Below are positions 25,181 to 32,977 of a DNA stretch of 33,522 nucleotides, in pieces. How positions within the stretch are numbered: the first letter of the stretch is position 1; each line of letters starts with the position of its first letter. The notes below the pieces were generated by a model. The model was given only the letters and a program-made list of their open reading frames with translations, ran no database searches and had not been told where the DNA came from. The DNA lies in the NCBI GenBank assembly GCA_002311285.1, contig DBZU01000009.1:48321-81842 (forward strand). Reading direction: 5' to 3'. The stretch comes from Dehalococcoidia bacterium UBA1152. Its GTDB lineage: Bacteria > Chloroflexota > Dehalococcoidia > Lucifugimonadales > UBA2962. The translations under genes and the position numbers were made by a program.

Positions 25181-25218
25181 GGCTCCAGAAGATACAGCCG
25201 AGTGTATCTTCTGAAGCC
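25181..25218 (+). terminator. Strong hairpin between the dehydrogenase and D-aminoacylase genes
   Basis: Eleven perfect base pairs (25186-25196 with 25203-25213) close a 6-base loop GCCGAG. After one mismatch, GGCT (25181-25184) pairs with AGCC (25215-25218), giving 15 pairs in all. No run of T follows on either strand, so it is not a standard intrinsic terminator. It begins 36 bases after the upstream stop and ends 21 bases before the next ATG, so it could also be an mRNA stabiliser or operator. Confidence 0.45.
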
Positions 25219-25239
25219 ATCAAAACAGAAGGGAAATAG

Positions 25240-26826
25240 ATGTTTGACGTAATAATAAAAAATGGCTCGCTCATTGATGGCAGCGGCAAGCCTCGGGTAA
25301 GGTCTGATATAGCTATCAAAGGCGAAAAAATAGAAGCTATGGGTGATTTATCTAATGCACCTAGCAAGGACATTATTGATGCAAGTGGGAAAGTAGTATC
25401 GCCAGGATTTATCGACGCACATGCTCACTCTGATGGTATTTTACTAACAGACCCACAACATGAATCAGGTTTAAGGCAAGGAATTACTACTGAAATTCTC
25501 GGTCAAGACGGACTTTCATATGCGCCACTAAGCCCAGCAAATTATCGCATGTATCGACAATATCTTTCAGGTCTGCTCGGGTTGCCTCCAAGCAATCTAG
25601 ATATGAGTAGCGTAGAAGCTTTTAGAAAAAATTATCATAAAAAATGTGCAGTAAATACTGCTTATTGTGTAGCTCATGGCGCAATCCGTATTGAGACAGT
25701 CGGTTTTAGGGACGTACCATTAATCGGTAAGGATTTAGACAAGGCTAAGGCTATGGTACGCGAATCAATTGAACAAGGAGCTGTTGCCTTATCCACCGGC
25801 ATGTCTTACTATCCAAATTGCTGGAGCACCACCGAAGAATTGATAGAGTTGTGTAGTTCAGCCAACAAGGTCGGAGGATTATATGTCACTCATCTTAGAG
25901 ACGTAAACACAGAAAGAGGCTTTGAAGGAGGAGGAGTAGCAGAAGCACTCGAAATAGGTAGAAAATCTGGGGTTAAGGTCCATTTCTCACACTTCAGAAC
26001 CACTGCGGAGGATTTTGGAATTACTAGCGCTGAACAAAAAATTTCCCCTATAGACAAAGCTAAACATGAAGTTGATTCGACGCTTGAACTCTATCCATAT
26101 CCTGTAGGTAGTAGTTTTGCAATCATGACCTTAGACTCAATATCTCAAGATGGCGGTACGGAATCAATACTTGATAGGTTGAAGAATCCCGTAAAACGCA
26201 AAATAGTGGAAAAACTAGTAGACACGTATGATTCCAGACCTTTAGACCAACTAGTATTCACTCATCTGCCCAATAATCCAGACCTTGAAGGCATGAGTGT
26301 GATGGATATCTCTACTTCCACTGGGATGACGAGAGGCCAGGTAATATGTGACTTGCTAATAAAAGAGGATCTTCAAGTAGGATTTCGATCTGTGCCTCCA
26401 GCAAGCCCCGCCATCTGGCGACACCTTATGAAAGATCAAATGTATTTTTTGTCAAGGCCGGATTATATGGTAGGTACTGATCAAATTTCATTAGGCGGAT
26501 TTCCTCATCCTAGAGCGTATGGAGCCTTCCCTCGCTTCTTAGGAAGATACCTTAGGCAGATGCCCGAAATTATGGATTTGGAAACGATGATTCAAAGAAT
26601 TACTGATAACCCGGCTAAAAGATTTGGTATCAAAAACCGTGGTTTACTAAAAGAAGGGTATTTTGCAGATATAGTAATTTTTGATCCAGACGCCATAATA
26701 GATACAGCTACATTTGATGACCCTAAACAATATCCGATTGGAATACCATATGTGATAGTTAACGGACAGCTTGCTGTAAAAGACGAGATATGTACCGGTA
26801 TTATGGCTGGCCATGCAGTTCCATAA
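25240..26826 (+). CDS. N-acyl-D-amino-acid deacylase (amidohydrolase family)
   Basis: This 528-residue amidohydrolase would remove the acyl group from N-acyl-D-amino acids or a related amide. The N-terminal strand domain starts DVIIKNGSLIDGSGKPR, and the metal motif GFIDAHAHSD leads the barrel. Later metal or catalytic sites are in VHFSHFRTT and VGTDQ, and the C-terminus has the usual GLLKEGYFADIVIFDPD. In characterised D-aminoacylases a Cys in GNCG binds zinc; here the matching stretch reads GQDG, with Asp in its place, so substrate range may differ. ATG start with AAGGGA about seven bases upstream. No partner gene gives its substrate. Confidence 0.85.
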   Translation: MFDVIIKNGSLIDGSGKPRVRSDIAIKGEKIEAMGDLSNAPSKDIIDASGKVVSPGFIDAHAHSDGILLTDPQHESGLRQGITTEILGQDGLSYAPLSPANYRMYRQYLSGLLGLPPSNLDMSSVEAFRKNYHKKCAVNTAYCVAHGAIRIETVGFRDVPLIGKDLDKAKAMVRESIEQGAVALSTGMSYYPNCWSTTEELIELCSSANKVGGLYVTHLRDVNTERGFEGGGVAEALEIGRKSGVKVHFSHFRTTAEDFGITSAEQKISPIDKAKHEVDSTLELYPYPVGSSFAIMTLDSISQDGGTESILDRLKNPVKRKIVEKLVDTYDSRPLDQLVFTHLPNNPDLEGMSVMDISTSTGMTRGQVICDLLIKEDLQVGFRSVPPASPAIWRHLMKDQMYFLSRPDYMVGTDQISLGGFPHPRAYGAFPRFLGRYLRQMPEIMDLETMIQRITDNPAKRFGIKNRGLLKEGYFADIVIFDPDAIIDTATFDDPKQYPIGIPYVIVNGQLAVKDEICTGIMAGHAVP

Positions 26827-26922
26827 TGAATATTACACACAACGATTCTTACTTGATGGGTAGTTACAGCAAATTAAGGTTCTCAAGTGTAAAAAGTGAT
26901 CGGTCAACAATAGAGGTATTTA

Positions 26923-28665
26923 ATGTCTGAAGGATTAAATCCAGAACTAATAGAACACAGAAAGCGTATGCGCCATTCTGCTGCACATGTATTAGCGGAT
27001 ATTGTTACTCGAAATCATCCGGATATTCGTCTTGGAATTGGACCTCCAACTGAAAACGGTTTCTATTATGATTTTTTAACTGACAAGACGTTTTCTGAGG
27101 ATGATCTAAAAGGTTTCGAAAAGCAAATGCAGGCCGTAATCAAAGACGATTTAGAATTTATATACAAAGAGTATGATAGAGAAACAGCTAAATTACTAAA
27201 TGCCGATCAACCACTTAAACTTGAACTGATAGATGATCTCCCTGAAGATGAGCCGATTTCTACATATACCCATGGCAAGTTTGAGGATTTATGCGGAGGT
27301 CCACATGTCAAATCTACTGGTGAAATAAAGGCTTATAAATTATTGCAGGTCGCAGGGGCTTATTGGCGAGGCGACGAAAATCGTCCAATGCTTCAACGGA
27401 TTTATGGTACTGCTTTCGAAAACCCGGAGGAACTAGAAAAATATCTTGAAAATGTAGAGGAGGCAAAAAAGCGTGATCACCGATTAATTGGCAAAAAATT
27501 AAATCTTTTTTCTATTTCAGAAGATATTGGACCAGGTTTAGTTATCTGGCACCCGAAGGGAGCAATTGTCCGCGGGATTATCGAGGACTTTTGGAAATCA
27601 GAACACACATCTGCTGGCTATTCATTAATATACACTCCTCATATTGGAAAATCCGACCTTTGGAAGACTTCAGGCCATCTAGAATTCTATTCAGATAACA
27701 TGTTCGCTCCCATGGATATGGATGGACAGGATTACTACCTTAAACCGATGAATTGCCCATTTCACATGACATACTATAAAACCGATTTAAGAAGCTATCG
27801 GGATCTACCTTTAAGAATTGGGGAAATCGGCACGGTCTATCGATATGAACGAGGCGGAGTTTTATCAGGATTGTTGCGAGTACGTGGTTTGACACAAGAT
27901 GATGCTCATATCTTCTGCCGTGAGGACCAAGTGCAAAACGAGGTTAACCAAATTTTAGATTTAACCTTTCACTTATTAAGCACTTTTGGATTTACAGACT
28001 ATAGAGTTATGTTGGCTACACAGCCAGAAAAAGCTGTAGGTGAAAAGTCGCAATGGGATGTTGCTACTCAGGCCCTTAAGGACACTTTGAATTCAAGAGG
28101 AATTGATTACGATCTAGATGAAGGGGGCGGGGCATTTTATGGACCAAAAATAGACATACATATAAAAGACGCTATAGGTAGATTATGGCAGGTCACAACA
28201 ATACAATTTGATTTTAATTTACCAGATCGTTTTGAACTTCAATATATTGGTGAAGATGGAGCAAAACACGAGCCTTATGTTCTACATAGAGCATTATTAG
28301 GGTCTATGGAAAGGTTTATGGGCATTCTTATTGAACATTACGGTGGAGCTTTTCCGACATGGTTGGCACCCATCCAAGCCATAATAATACCAATCGCCAG
28401 TCGACACGAGAAATATGGCACTAAAGTGGTTGATGAACTGTCAAATTTTGGCATTCGATGTGAGTTAGATGACCGTAACGAACGAATGGGATCTAAAATT
28501 AGAGGAGCTCAAGTCCAAAAGATACCGTACATGTTGGTGGTGGGTGACAGGGAAGTAGACACAAAAAGTGTTTCCGTAAGATATAAAACGGGAACGGACC
28601 TTGGATCAATGTCTATTGCACAAATAACGCAAAAAATTGCTGATGAAAGTAAATTAAAAAGCTAA
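26923..28665 (+). CDS. thrS: Threonyl-tRNA synthetase lacking the TGS domain
   Basis: ThrRS charges tRNA-Thr. The 580 residues are about 60 shorter than the Escherichia coli enzyme because the N-terminal TGS domain is missing; the protein starts directly before the editing domain (RHSAAHVLAD, with DLCGGPHV carrying the Cys and His of the editing site). The class II catalytic core has Cys in KPMNCPFHM and His in TQDDAHIFC and VLHRALLGS as the zinc ligands, and RYERGG as motif 2. A C-terminal anticodon-binding domain follows from about residue 480. ATG start with AGAGG six bases upstream. There is no T-box leader in the 96-base gap upstream. Confidence 0.97.
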   Translation: MSEGLNPELIEHRKRMRHSAAHVLADIVTRNHPDIRLGIGPPTENGFYYDFLTDKTFSEDDLKGFEKQMQAVIKDDLEFIYKEYDRETAKLLNADQPLKLELIDDLPEDEPISTYTHGKFEDLCGGPHVKSTGEIKAYKLLQVAGAYWRGDENRPMLQRIYGTAFENPEELEKYLENVEEAKKRDHRLIGKKLNLFSISEDIGPGLVIWHPKGAIVRGIIEDFWKSEHTSAGYSLIYTPHIGKSDLWKTSGHLEFYSDNMFAPMDMDGQDYYLKPMNCPFHMTYYKTDLRSYRDLPLRIGEIGTVYRYERGGVLSGLLRVRGLTQDDAHIFCREDQVQNEVNQILDLTFHLLSTFGFTDYRVMLATQPEKAVGEKSQWDVATQALKDTLNSRGIDYDLDEGGGAFYGPKIDIHIKDAIGRLWQVTTIQFDFNLPDRFELQYIGEDGAKHEPYVLHRALLGSMERFMGILIEHYGGAFPTWLAPIQAIIIPIASRHEKYGTKVVDELSNFGIRCELDDRNERMGSKIRGAQVQKIPYMLVVGDREVDTKSVSVRYKTGTDLGSMSIAQITQKIADESKLKS

Positions 28666-28700
28666 AATTAGTTTCTAGATATACTTAAGGCAAAATGATA

Positions 28701-28709
28701 TGCTATAGT
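28701..28709 (+). promoter_or_regulatory. Candidate extended -10 promoter of infC-rpmI-rplT
   Basis: TGCTATAGT (28701-28709) has the TGn extension plus a 5/6 match to TATAAT. No good -35 is visible, as allowed for extended -10 promoters. The leader to infC would be about 65 bases. Confidence 0.35.
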
Positions 28710-28781
28710 CTGAGCAGCCTGAAACAAAATCTTGGTGATTCTCGTTACCATTAGAGTTTCAAAAACAAAAGGAGCACCAAT

Positions 28782-29348
28782 ATAGCTAAAAACTATCGAG
28801 TCAACCAACGTATAAAAGTCCGGGAGGTTCGACTAGTAGACGAGGAAGGAAATCAGCTAGGGGTAAAATTAATTAAAGATGCAATTACCCTGGCAGAAGA
28901 GCGCGGTCTTGATCTTGTTGAGGTCGCCTCATCATCTTCTCCGCCTGTATGCAGAATCATGGATTATGGTAGATTTCGATATGAAATTAATAGAAAAGAA
29001 CGCAATGCTAGAAAAGTGCAGAAATCTAAATCTAACAATGAACTTCGAGAAGTTAGGTTAAAAACAAGAATAAGCGGGCATGACCGTATATCAAAAACCA
29101 ATCAAGTAAAAAGATTATTGGCTGAAGGAGCAAAAGTTAAAGTCAGCGTAATGTTTAGAGGCCGAGAAATTACGCATCCAGAAGTGGGAACGGAAGTCCT
29201 AAAAGCTGTAGCTAAGGACTTAGGAGATGAAGCTTTGGTAGAAAAGGCTCCTGCTTTTGAAGGAAGGTTTTTAACAATGGTTGTTATACCGAACAGACAA
29301 AAACCAAACTCCAAAAATCAATCTGCTGCTTCACTTGCAACAAATTAG
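28782..29348 (+). CDS. infC: Translation initiation factor IF-3, with ATA start codon
   Basis: IF-3 binds the 30S subunit, keeps it free of 50S and checks the start codon. The family N-terminus (AKNYRVNQRIKVREVRLVDE) begins at 28785, well upstream of the first ATG in frame (28959), which would remove the whole N-terminal domain. The codon before it is ATA at 28782, with GGAG (28771-28774) seven bases upstream, so ATA is the start; the protein then has 188 residues, a normal size. Both domains are complete: the N-terminal one to SPPVCRIMDYG and the C-terminal one with RISGHD and VKVSVMFRGREI. A rare AUU/AUA start is a known way for IF-3 to limit its own synthesis. Confidence 0.92.
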   Translation: MAKNYRVNQRIKVREVRLVDEEGNQLGVKLIKDAITLAEERGLDLVEVASSSSPPVCRIMDYGRFRYEINRKERNARKVQKSKSNNELREVRLKTRISGHDRISKTNQVKRLLAEGAKVKVSVMFRGREITHPEVGTEVLKAVAKDLGDEALVEKAPAFEGRFLTMVVIPNRQKPNSKNQSAASLATN

Positions 29349-29360
29349 AGAGCTCATAAT

Positions 29361-29564
29361 TTGCCAAAAATGAAAACACATAAAGGTGTCGCCGCTCGTT
29401 TTAGAATAACCGGAACAGGTAAAATACGTCGGATGAAAGGACATCGTAGTCACTTGCGTAGGAAAAAAAGTGCAAAAGTGAGACGTCTATATTCTCAGAA
29501 ATTGCCTGTATCAGCAGCTGATAAATCACGATTAAAGAAATTACTCCCATACGGCCTTCCATAA
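29361..29564 (+). CDS. rpmI: Ribosomal protein bL35
   Basis: The protein has 67 residues, very basic, and starts PKMKTHKGVAARFRITGTGK, which is the bL35 signature; the RHLRRKK-like part is seen as HRSHLRRKKSAK. It is a large-subunit ribosomal protein. The start is TTG, placed exactly where bL35 normally begins, with GAGAG about eight bases upstream. It lies 12 bases after infC and 30 bases before rplT, the usual operon order. Confidence 0.97.
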   Translation: MPKMKTHKGVAARFRITGTGKIRRMKGHRSHLRRKKSAKVRRLYSQKLPVSAADKSRLKKLLPYGLP

Positions 29565-29594
29565 GCTAAATCACTAAACTCGCCAAAAGTAATT

Positions 29595-29960
29595 ATGACA
29601 AGAATCAAACGAGGCGTTACTAAACGTAATCGCCATAGAAAAATCCTGAAGTTAACCAAGGGACACAGAAGTGTACGTCATTCGCTATATAGGCGCGCAC
29701 ATGAATCACTGATCCACGCTTTATCATACGCATATGCCCATCGTAAAGAAAAAAAGAGTGACATGAGAAGATTGTGGAATATCCGGATAGGAGCGGCTGC
29801 TCAGGAAAATGGTATTTCCTATAGTCGATTAATTCATGGATTAAAGCTGGCTAGTATAGAAATTGATCGACGAATGTTATCGGAACTTGCACTATTAGAG
29901 CCGGATGCATTCAGGCAGGTTGTTCACAAAGCTAAAGAACAGCTTTCCATGTCTAATTAA
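29595..29960 (+). CDS. rplT: Ribosomal protein bL20
   Basis: The protein has 121 residues, typical for bL20. The N-terminus TRIKRGVTKRNRHRKILKL and the middle block YAHRKEKKSDMRRLWNIRI are the family signature; the C-terminus has YSRLIHGLKLA and LALLEPDAF. bL20 is needed for early assembly of the 50S subunit and in several bacteria represses its own operon. I saw no clear bL20-binding mimic in the infC leader. ATG start. The next gene is convergent, eight bases away. Confidence 0.97.
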   Translation: MTRIKRGVTKRNRHRKILKLTKGHRSVRHSLYRRAHESLIHALSYAYAHRKEKKSDMRRLWNIRIGAAAQENGISYSRLIHGLKLASIEIDRRMLSELALLEPDAFRQVVHKAKEQLSMSN

Positions 29961-29968
29961 TCAGGCTA

Positions 29969-30619
29969 TTACTTTGATAATACCCGCACATCGTTTGCGA
30001 GGTCTTTAGGGTCAAATGGAAGAGTGAACATAGATCGAATATTTCCAGCTCTATCTATAACATAGACTGGTGCTTGATGTTGTATGGAATAAGTTGTGAT
30101 CAAGCTTTGCTGTAACCCATCTGTATCCATAACTGCTTCTCCAATATTCGATTCTTTAATAAACCCTGGTGAAACATAATACGCCTGCCAGATAGTTTGT
30201 AAATCCTTTTCTGTTCCAACCAGATATTTCCATTTATCTACCATTCCATAGTCTTCTAAAAATTTGTGTGCATTTATCACGGTGTCTCGGTCTGGGTCAA
30301 CGCTCACAACTAAAGTAACAATATCATTGGTTTCACCTACCAATATATTGTGAGTTTCTCTTAAATGATGTGCTACCAATGGACATATATCGTTACAAGA
30401 TGTGAACAAAAACGTAAGCATTATTACTTTATCTGAATAGTCAGATAACTTAACTATACCTCCAAACTGATCCACCAGCTTGAAATCCATTGCTTTTGGA
30501 GAATCTTTTAATACTGTGCCGATCAAGTTGCCCTCTCGTTGCATATTGCAGCCAGTAACTAACATCAATACGATGAGAGAAAGTAATAAAAGACTAATAT
30601 ACACTCGAGATGAAGCCAT
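29969..30619 (-). CDS. SCO1/SenC-family copper chaperone lipoprotein
   Basis: SCO proteins deliver copper to, or reduce, the CuA site of cytochrome c oxidase. The 216 residues begin with a lipoprotein signal ending LVTGC (Cys24 lipidated), so it is anchored outside the membrane. The copper site is complete: Cys75 and Cys79 in TSCNDICP and His181 in YSIQHQAP. The thioredoxin-fold strands follow (VTLVVSVDPDRD, VYVIDRAGNI). It is the last gene of the oxidase operon read leftward, which supports its role in oxidase assembly. Confidence 0.93.
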   Translation of the reverse strand: MASSRVYISLLLLSLIVLMLVTGCNMQREGNLIGTVLKDSPKAMDFKLVDQFGGIVKLSDYSDKVIMLTFLFTSCNDICPLVAHHLRETHNILVGETNDIVTLVVSVDPDRDTVINAHKFLEDYGMVDKWKYLVGTEKDLQTIWQAYYVSPGFIKESNIGEAVMDTDGLQQSLITTYSIQHQAPVYVIDRAGNIRSMFTLPFDPKDLANDVRVLSK

Positions 30620-30653
30620 AAGAAAAACTGTATTCTGAGATTAACTGATGTTT

Positions 30654-30872
30654 CTAATTGACTGTCTCTTTATCAAAATAATTCTGTAATAAAAATGCCC
30701 CTGATGGAACCAAAATCACAAAAGCCATCCCTACGATAACTGCGCCCCATTCATGAGTCCCGGCTTTCGCCAAGGCAATAAAAATCACCCCTATTACTCC
30801 GCCAATTACTGCAACGCTAATTACTGATATCAATGGTAAAAGTATTGCCAGTTTTATCTGATCAAACGTCAA
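30654..30872 (-). CDS. Small two-helix membrane protein of the oxidase operon
   Basis: The 72 residues have two hydrophobic segments (about 8-33 and 44-63) joined by a short loop (AKAGTHEWG), with a polar, acidic tail. I do not recognise a named family. It lies between ctaG and sco1 on the same strand, 34 bases before sco1, so it is probably an accessory or assembly factor of the oxidase, or a small subunit. This is inference from position only. Confidence 0.6.
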   Translation of the reverse strand: MTFDQIKLAILLPLISVISVAVIGGVIGVIFIALAKAGTHEWGAVIVGMAFVILVPSGAFLLQNYFDKETVN

Positions 30873-30997
30873 TTTGTTCTCCCTAACGAGAAATTCTCTA
30901 GTTCCTATTAAGAGTTTACACTACTTACAAAGCCGGATGATGTCTTATTTTTAATGGAATCAATTCCAATCCGCTTTTTTTTTCAAGTTTTGTATTA

Positions 30998-31804
30998 TTA
31001 AGCGTCATCACGAGCCCATCTCAAAAAGATACGTATAAATAATGCCATAAATAGCACTCCTCCTCCAACCTTCATTATTAACCCACCAATTTGTTGATCG
31101 GCTAAATTACTTAAACTCCAGACGTTCGGAGCATTTACATAAAACTCGTACAGCGGCATATCTGAAAATGTTATAGGAGCAAACACAAGTATTTGAGCAA
31201 TCGATAAAGCAACTAAATACAACATCTTTGCGGGTTCTGACAATGGAGGCAATTCTTCTGATGAACTCATTAATGGCCACCAAACCATAACAGCAGTTGA
31301 TATAAACATAATATGCTCAGCTACGTGTATGAAATGAAAATCTACAGACGTTGCATAAAGCGCTGGGAAATGCCAAAAGGCAAATGTTAGGTTAAACGCG
31401 GCAAATGCGGTTATGGGATGTGTTAATCGTCGGGCGAGCCAGGCAATCACTTTAATTTTCAAAAGGGGTTTAAACACCCACCCAGGTGTACCTGCGATCA
31501 TCAACGGAGGCGCTATTAATGTGAGAAGCACATGTTGGAACATGTGGGCAGAAAACAAAAACTTATCACTTAGTTCGTGTAATGGAGATATCAAAGCAAA
31601 TAAAATTATCAGGATTGAACATGTAAACATCGTTATTTGCGTTGATGCGACTGGAGTTCCAGATAATTGAAACTTCACCCTGCCTGGGCCAACAATCCAT
31701 AGATATAAACTTAATAAAATAGCAAGCCCAATCAGTACATCAGGATGGAAATGCCATTTAGCCCATATTGAATACCAAAATTCACTAAAGTCGTAATCAG
31801 TCAT
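30998..31804 (-). CDS. ctaG: CtaG-family cytochrome c oxidase assembly factor (caa3 type)
   Basis: This 268-residue protein has about six to seven membrane helices. HMFQHVLLTLIAPPLMIAG, FAFWHFPALY and HVAEHIMFISTAVMVWWPL hold the conserved histidines and the tryptophan-proline motif of the CtaG (caa3_CtaG) family of Bacillus-type oxidases, unlike the copper-binding Cox11/CtaG of proteobacteria. It lies directly after coxIV and is needed for assembly of the CuA or CuB centre by analogy. ATG start. The 125 bases after it hold no gene; on the plus strand there is a weak palindrome and a run of nine T. Confidence 0.88.
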   Translation of the reverse strand: MTDYDFSEFWYSIWAKWHFHPDVLIGLAILLSLYLWIVGPGRVKFQLSGTPVASTQITMFTCSILIILFALISPLHELSDKFLFSAHMFQHVLLTLIAPPLMIAGTPGWVFKPLLKIKVIAWLARRLTHPITAFAAFNLTFAFWHFPALYATSVDFHFIHVAEHIMFISTAVMVWWPLMSSSEELPPLSEPAKMLYLVALSIAQILVFAPITFSDMPLYEFYVNAPNVWSLSNLADQQIGGLIMKVGGGVLFMALFIRIFLRWARDDA

Positions 31805-31843
31805 TCCTGCTAACCTTCAAGCATAATATTGAAGTGAAGCAAC

Positions 31844-32182
31844 TTATGCTATGTGAAACCACTGAAACAAGGCCATTAAAGCAAAGATAACTCCGATTGC
31901 CAAAAATAAACCTGTTAAAAATAATACACTGAAAAGCTTATGGTCATATTTGAGGTGCATATAAAACATAATTACCATTGCAAACTTTGCAACTGAAAAT
32001 ACAGCAAGAACTGGAATAATGCCATAACTTAGCCAGTCAAAGAAAAAGACAATCACTTCTAGTCCAGTTAGCACAACCAGCCCTATTGCTACTTTAAAAT
32101 AAGTAGCAGCACTCGGATGCTCTGAATGTGAAGAGTCAGCCATGCTGGCCCTTGATGCTTTATTTATTTTTTCTGTAGCCAT
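31844..32182 (-). CDS. Cytochrome c oxidase subunit IV (caa3-type small subunit)
   Basis: The 112 residues have a hydrophilic N-terminal tail of about 25 residues and three membrane helices, with KFAMVIMFYMHLKYD between the second and third, the signature of bacterial subunit IV of the caa3/quinol oxidase type. It begins two bases after the coxIII stop, so translation is coupled. ATG start. This subunit stabilises the core; it binds no metal. Confidence 0.9.
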   Translation of the reverse strand: MATEKINKASRASMADSSHSEHPSAATYFKVAIGLVVLTGLEVIVFFFDWLSYGIIPVLAVFSVAKFAMVIMFYMHLKYDHKLFSVLFLTGLFLAIGVIFALMALFQWFHIA

Positions 32183-32184
32183 TT

Positions 32185-32913
32185 TTATGATGGAAATCCT
32201 TCAAATACTCCAAATAGATATACAACAGCAAAAATCACTATCCATACGATATCAACAAAATGCCAATACAAAGCCGCTAAATCGGTATCTAGGTCCCTTT
32301 CTGGCGTAACTCCACCTTTCTTAAATGAATAAAAAAATAGCGCAAGAAGCCATATCACTCCTATTGTTACGTGTGTCCCATGCAAGCCGGTAAGCACAAA
32401 GAATGTGGTGCCAAAAAGATTTGTTTTAGGTGTTAATCCATGTTGTGCCTCATACTCCTCAACACCTTCTGTACAATTTTTATCAAATAAGCCTTGTTCA
32501 AAGTCAGTCAATTCCCCAGGGTGAACACAGTCAATATGTACGTGGTGATTCGCAAACTCATAAAATTCAAAAGTTTGAAAGCCTAGAAAGGTGCTTCCAA
32601 GAATTATGGTTGACAGCATCCATGTTCGATAACCTTTAAGAGATCCTTTTCTAAGAGCAGAATATGCTAATACCATTGACATACTGGACATTAGCAATAC
32701 AAAGGTACTCACTGTAGTAACTGGAATACTAAACACATCTATGGGCATTGGGCCAGTTAGACTTTTACCCTTATATACAAGATATGTAGCTATTAAAGTC
32801 GCAAAAAACATGCAGTCTGAACCGAGAAAAACCCACATCAACAACTTTCTGTGATTCAAACCCGTTGTAGTTTGATGATCGCCGTTATGGTTAGAAACTG
32901 CGGCTTGTGTCAA
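32185..32913 (-). CDS. coxC: Cytochrome c oxidase subunit III
   Basis: Subunit III of a heme-copper oxidase, with seven or fewer membrane helices: MWVFLGSDCMFFATLIATYL at the start, LFGTTFFVLTGLHGTHVTIG in the middle and ALYWHFVDIVWIVIFAVVYL at the end, all typical. The 242 residues are longer than usual for the short form (about 200) because an acidic loop of roughly 40 residues with two cysteines (about residues 121-160) separates helices before LFGTTFF. The start is TTG with GGAG eight bases upstream. It lies between coxI and coxIV. Confidence 0.94.
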   Translation of the reverse strand: MTQAAVSNHNGDHQTTTGLNHRKLLMWVFLGSDCMFFATLIATYLVYKGKSLTGPMPIDVFSIPVTTVSTFVLLMSSMSMVLAYSALRKGSLKGYRTWMLSTIILGSTFLGFQTFEFYEFANHHVHIDCVHPGELTDFEQGLFDKNCTEGVEEYEAQHGLTPKTNLFGTTFFVLTGLHGTHVTIGVIWLLALFFYSFKKGGVTPERDLDTDLAALYWHFVDIVWIVIFAVVYLFGVFEGFPS

Positions 32914-32977
32914 AAACTTTCTCCGTATCGTTATTTAATCTTGTTTATCTTTAAAACCGATTTCATATTTAAAATTA

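Noticed and set aside
26827..26922. T-box or other tRNA-sensing leader before thrS
   Set aside because: The gap is only 96 bases and lacks the conserved T-box sequence and a terminator.
28666..28781. bL20-binding or IF-3 operon leader structure before infC
   Set aside because: I could not find a convincing pseudoknot or tRNA-like mimic; only a candidate promoter and the ribosome site were reported.
30955..30983. Plus-strand palindrome (TGGAAT/ATTCCA, 30955-30968) followed by a T9 run (30975-30983), like an intrinsic terminator
   Set aside because: The stem has too small a loop, the T-run starts six bases after it, and no plus-strand gene ends nearby; the surrounding genes are on the minus strand. 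It might stop antisense read-through from rplT but cannot be supported.
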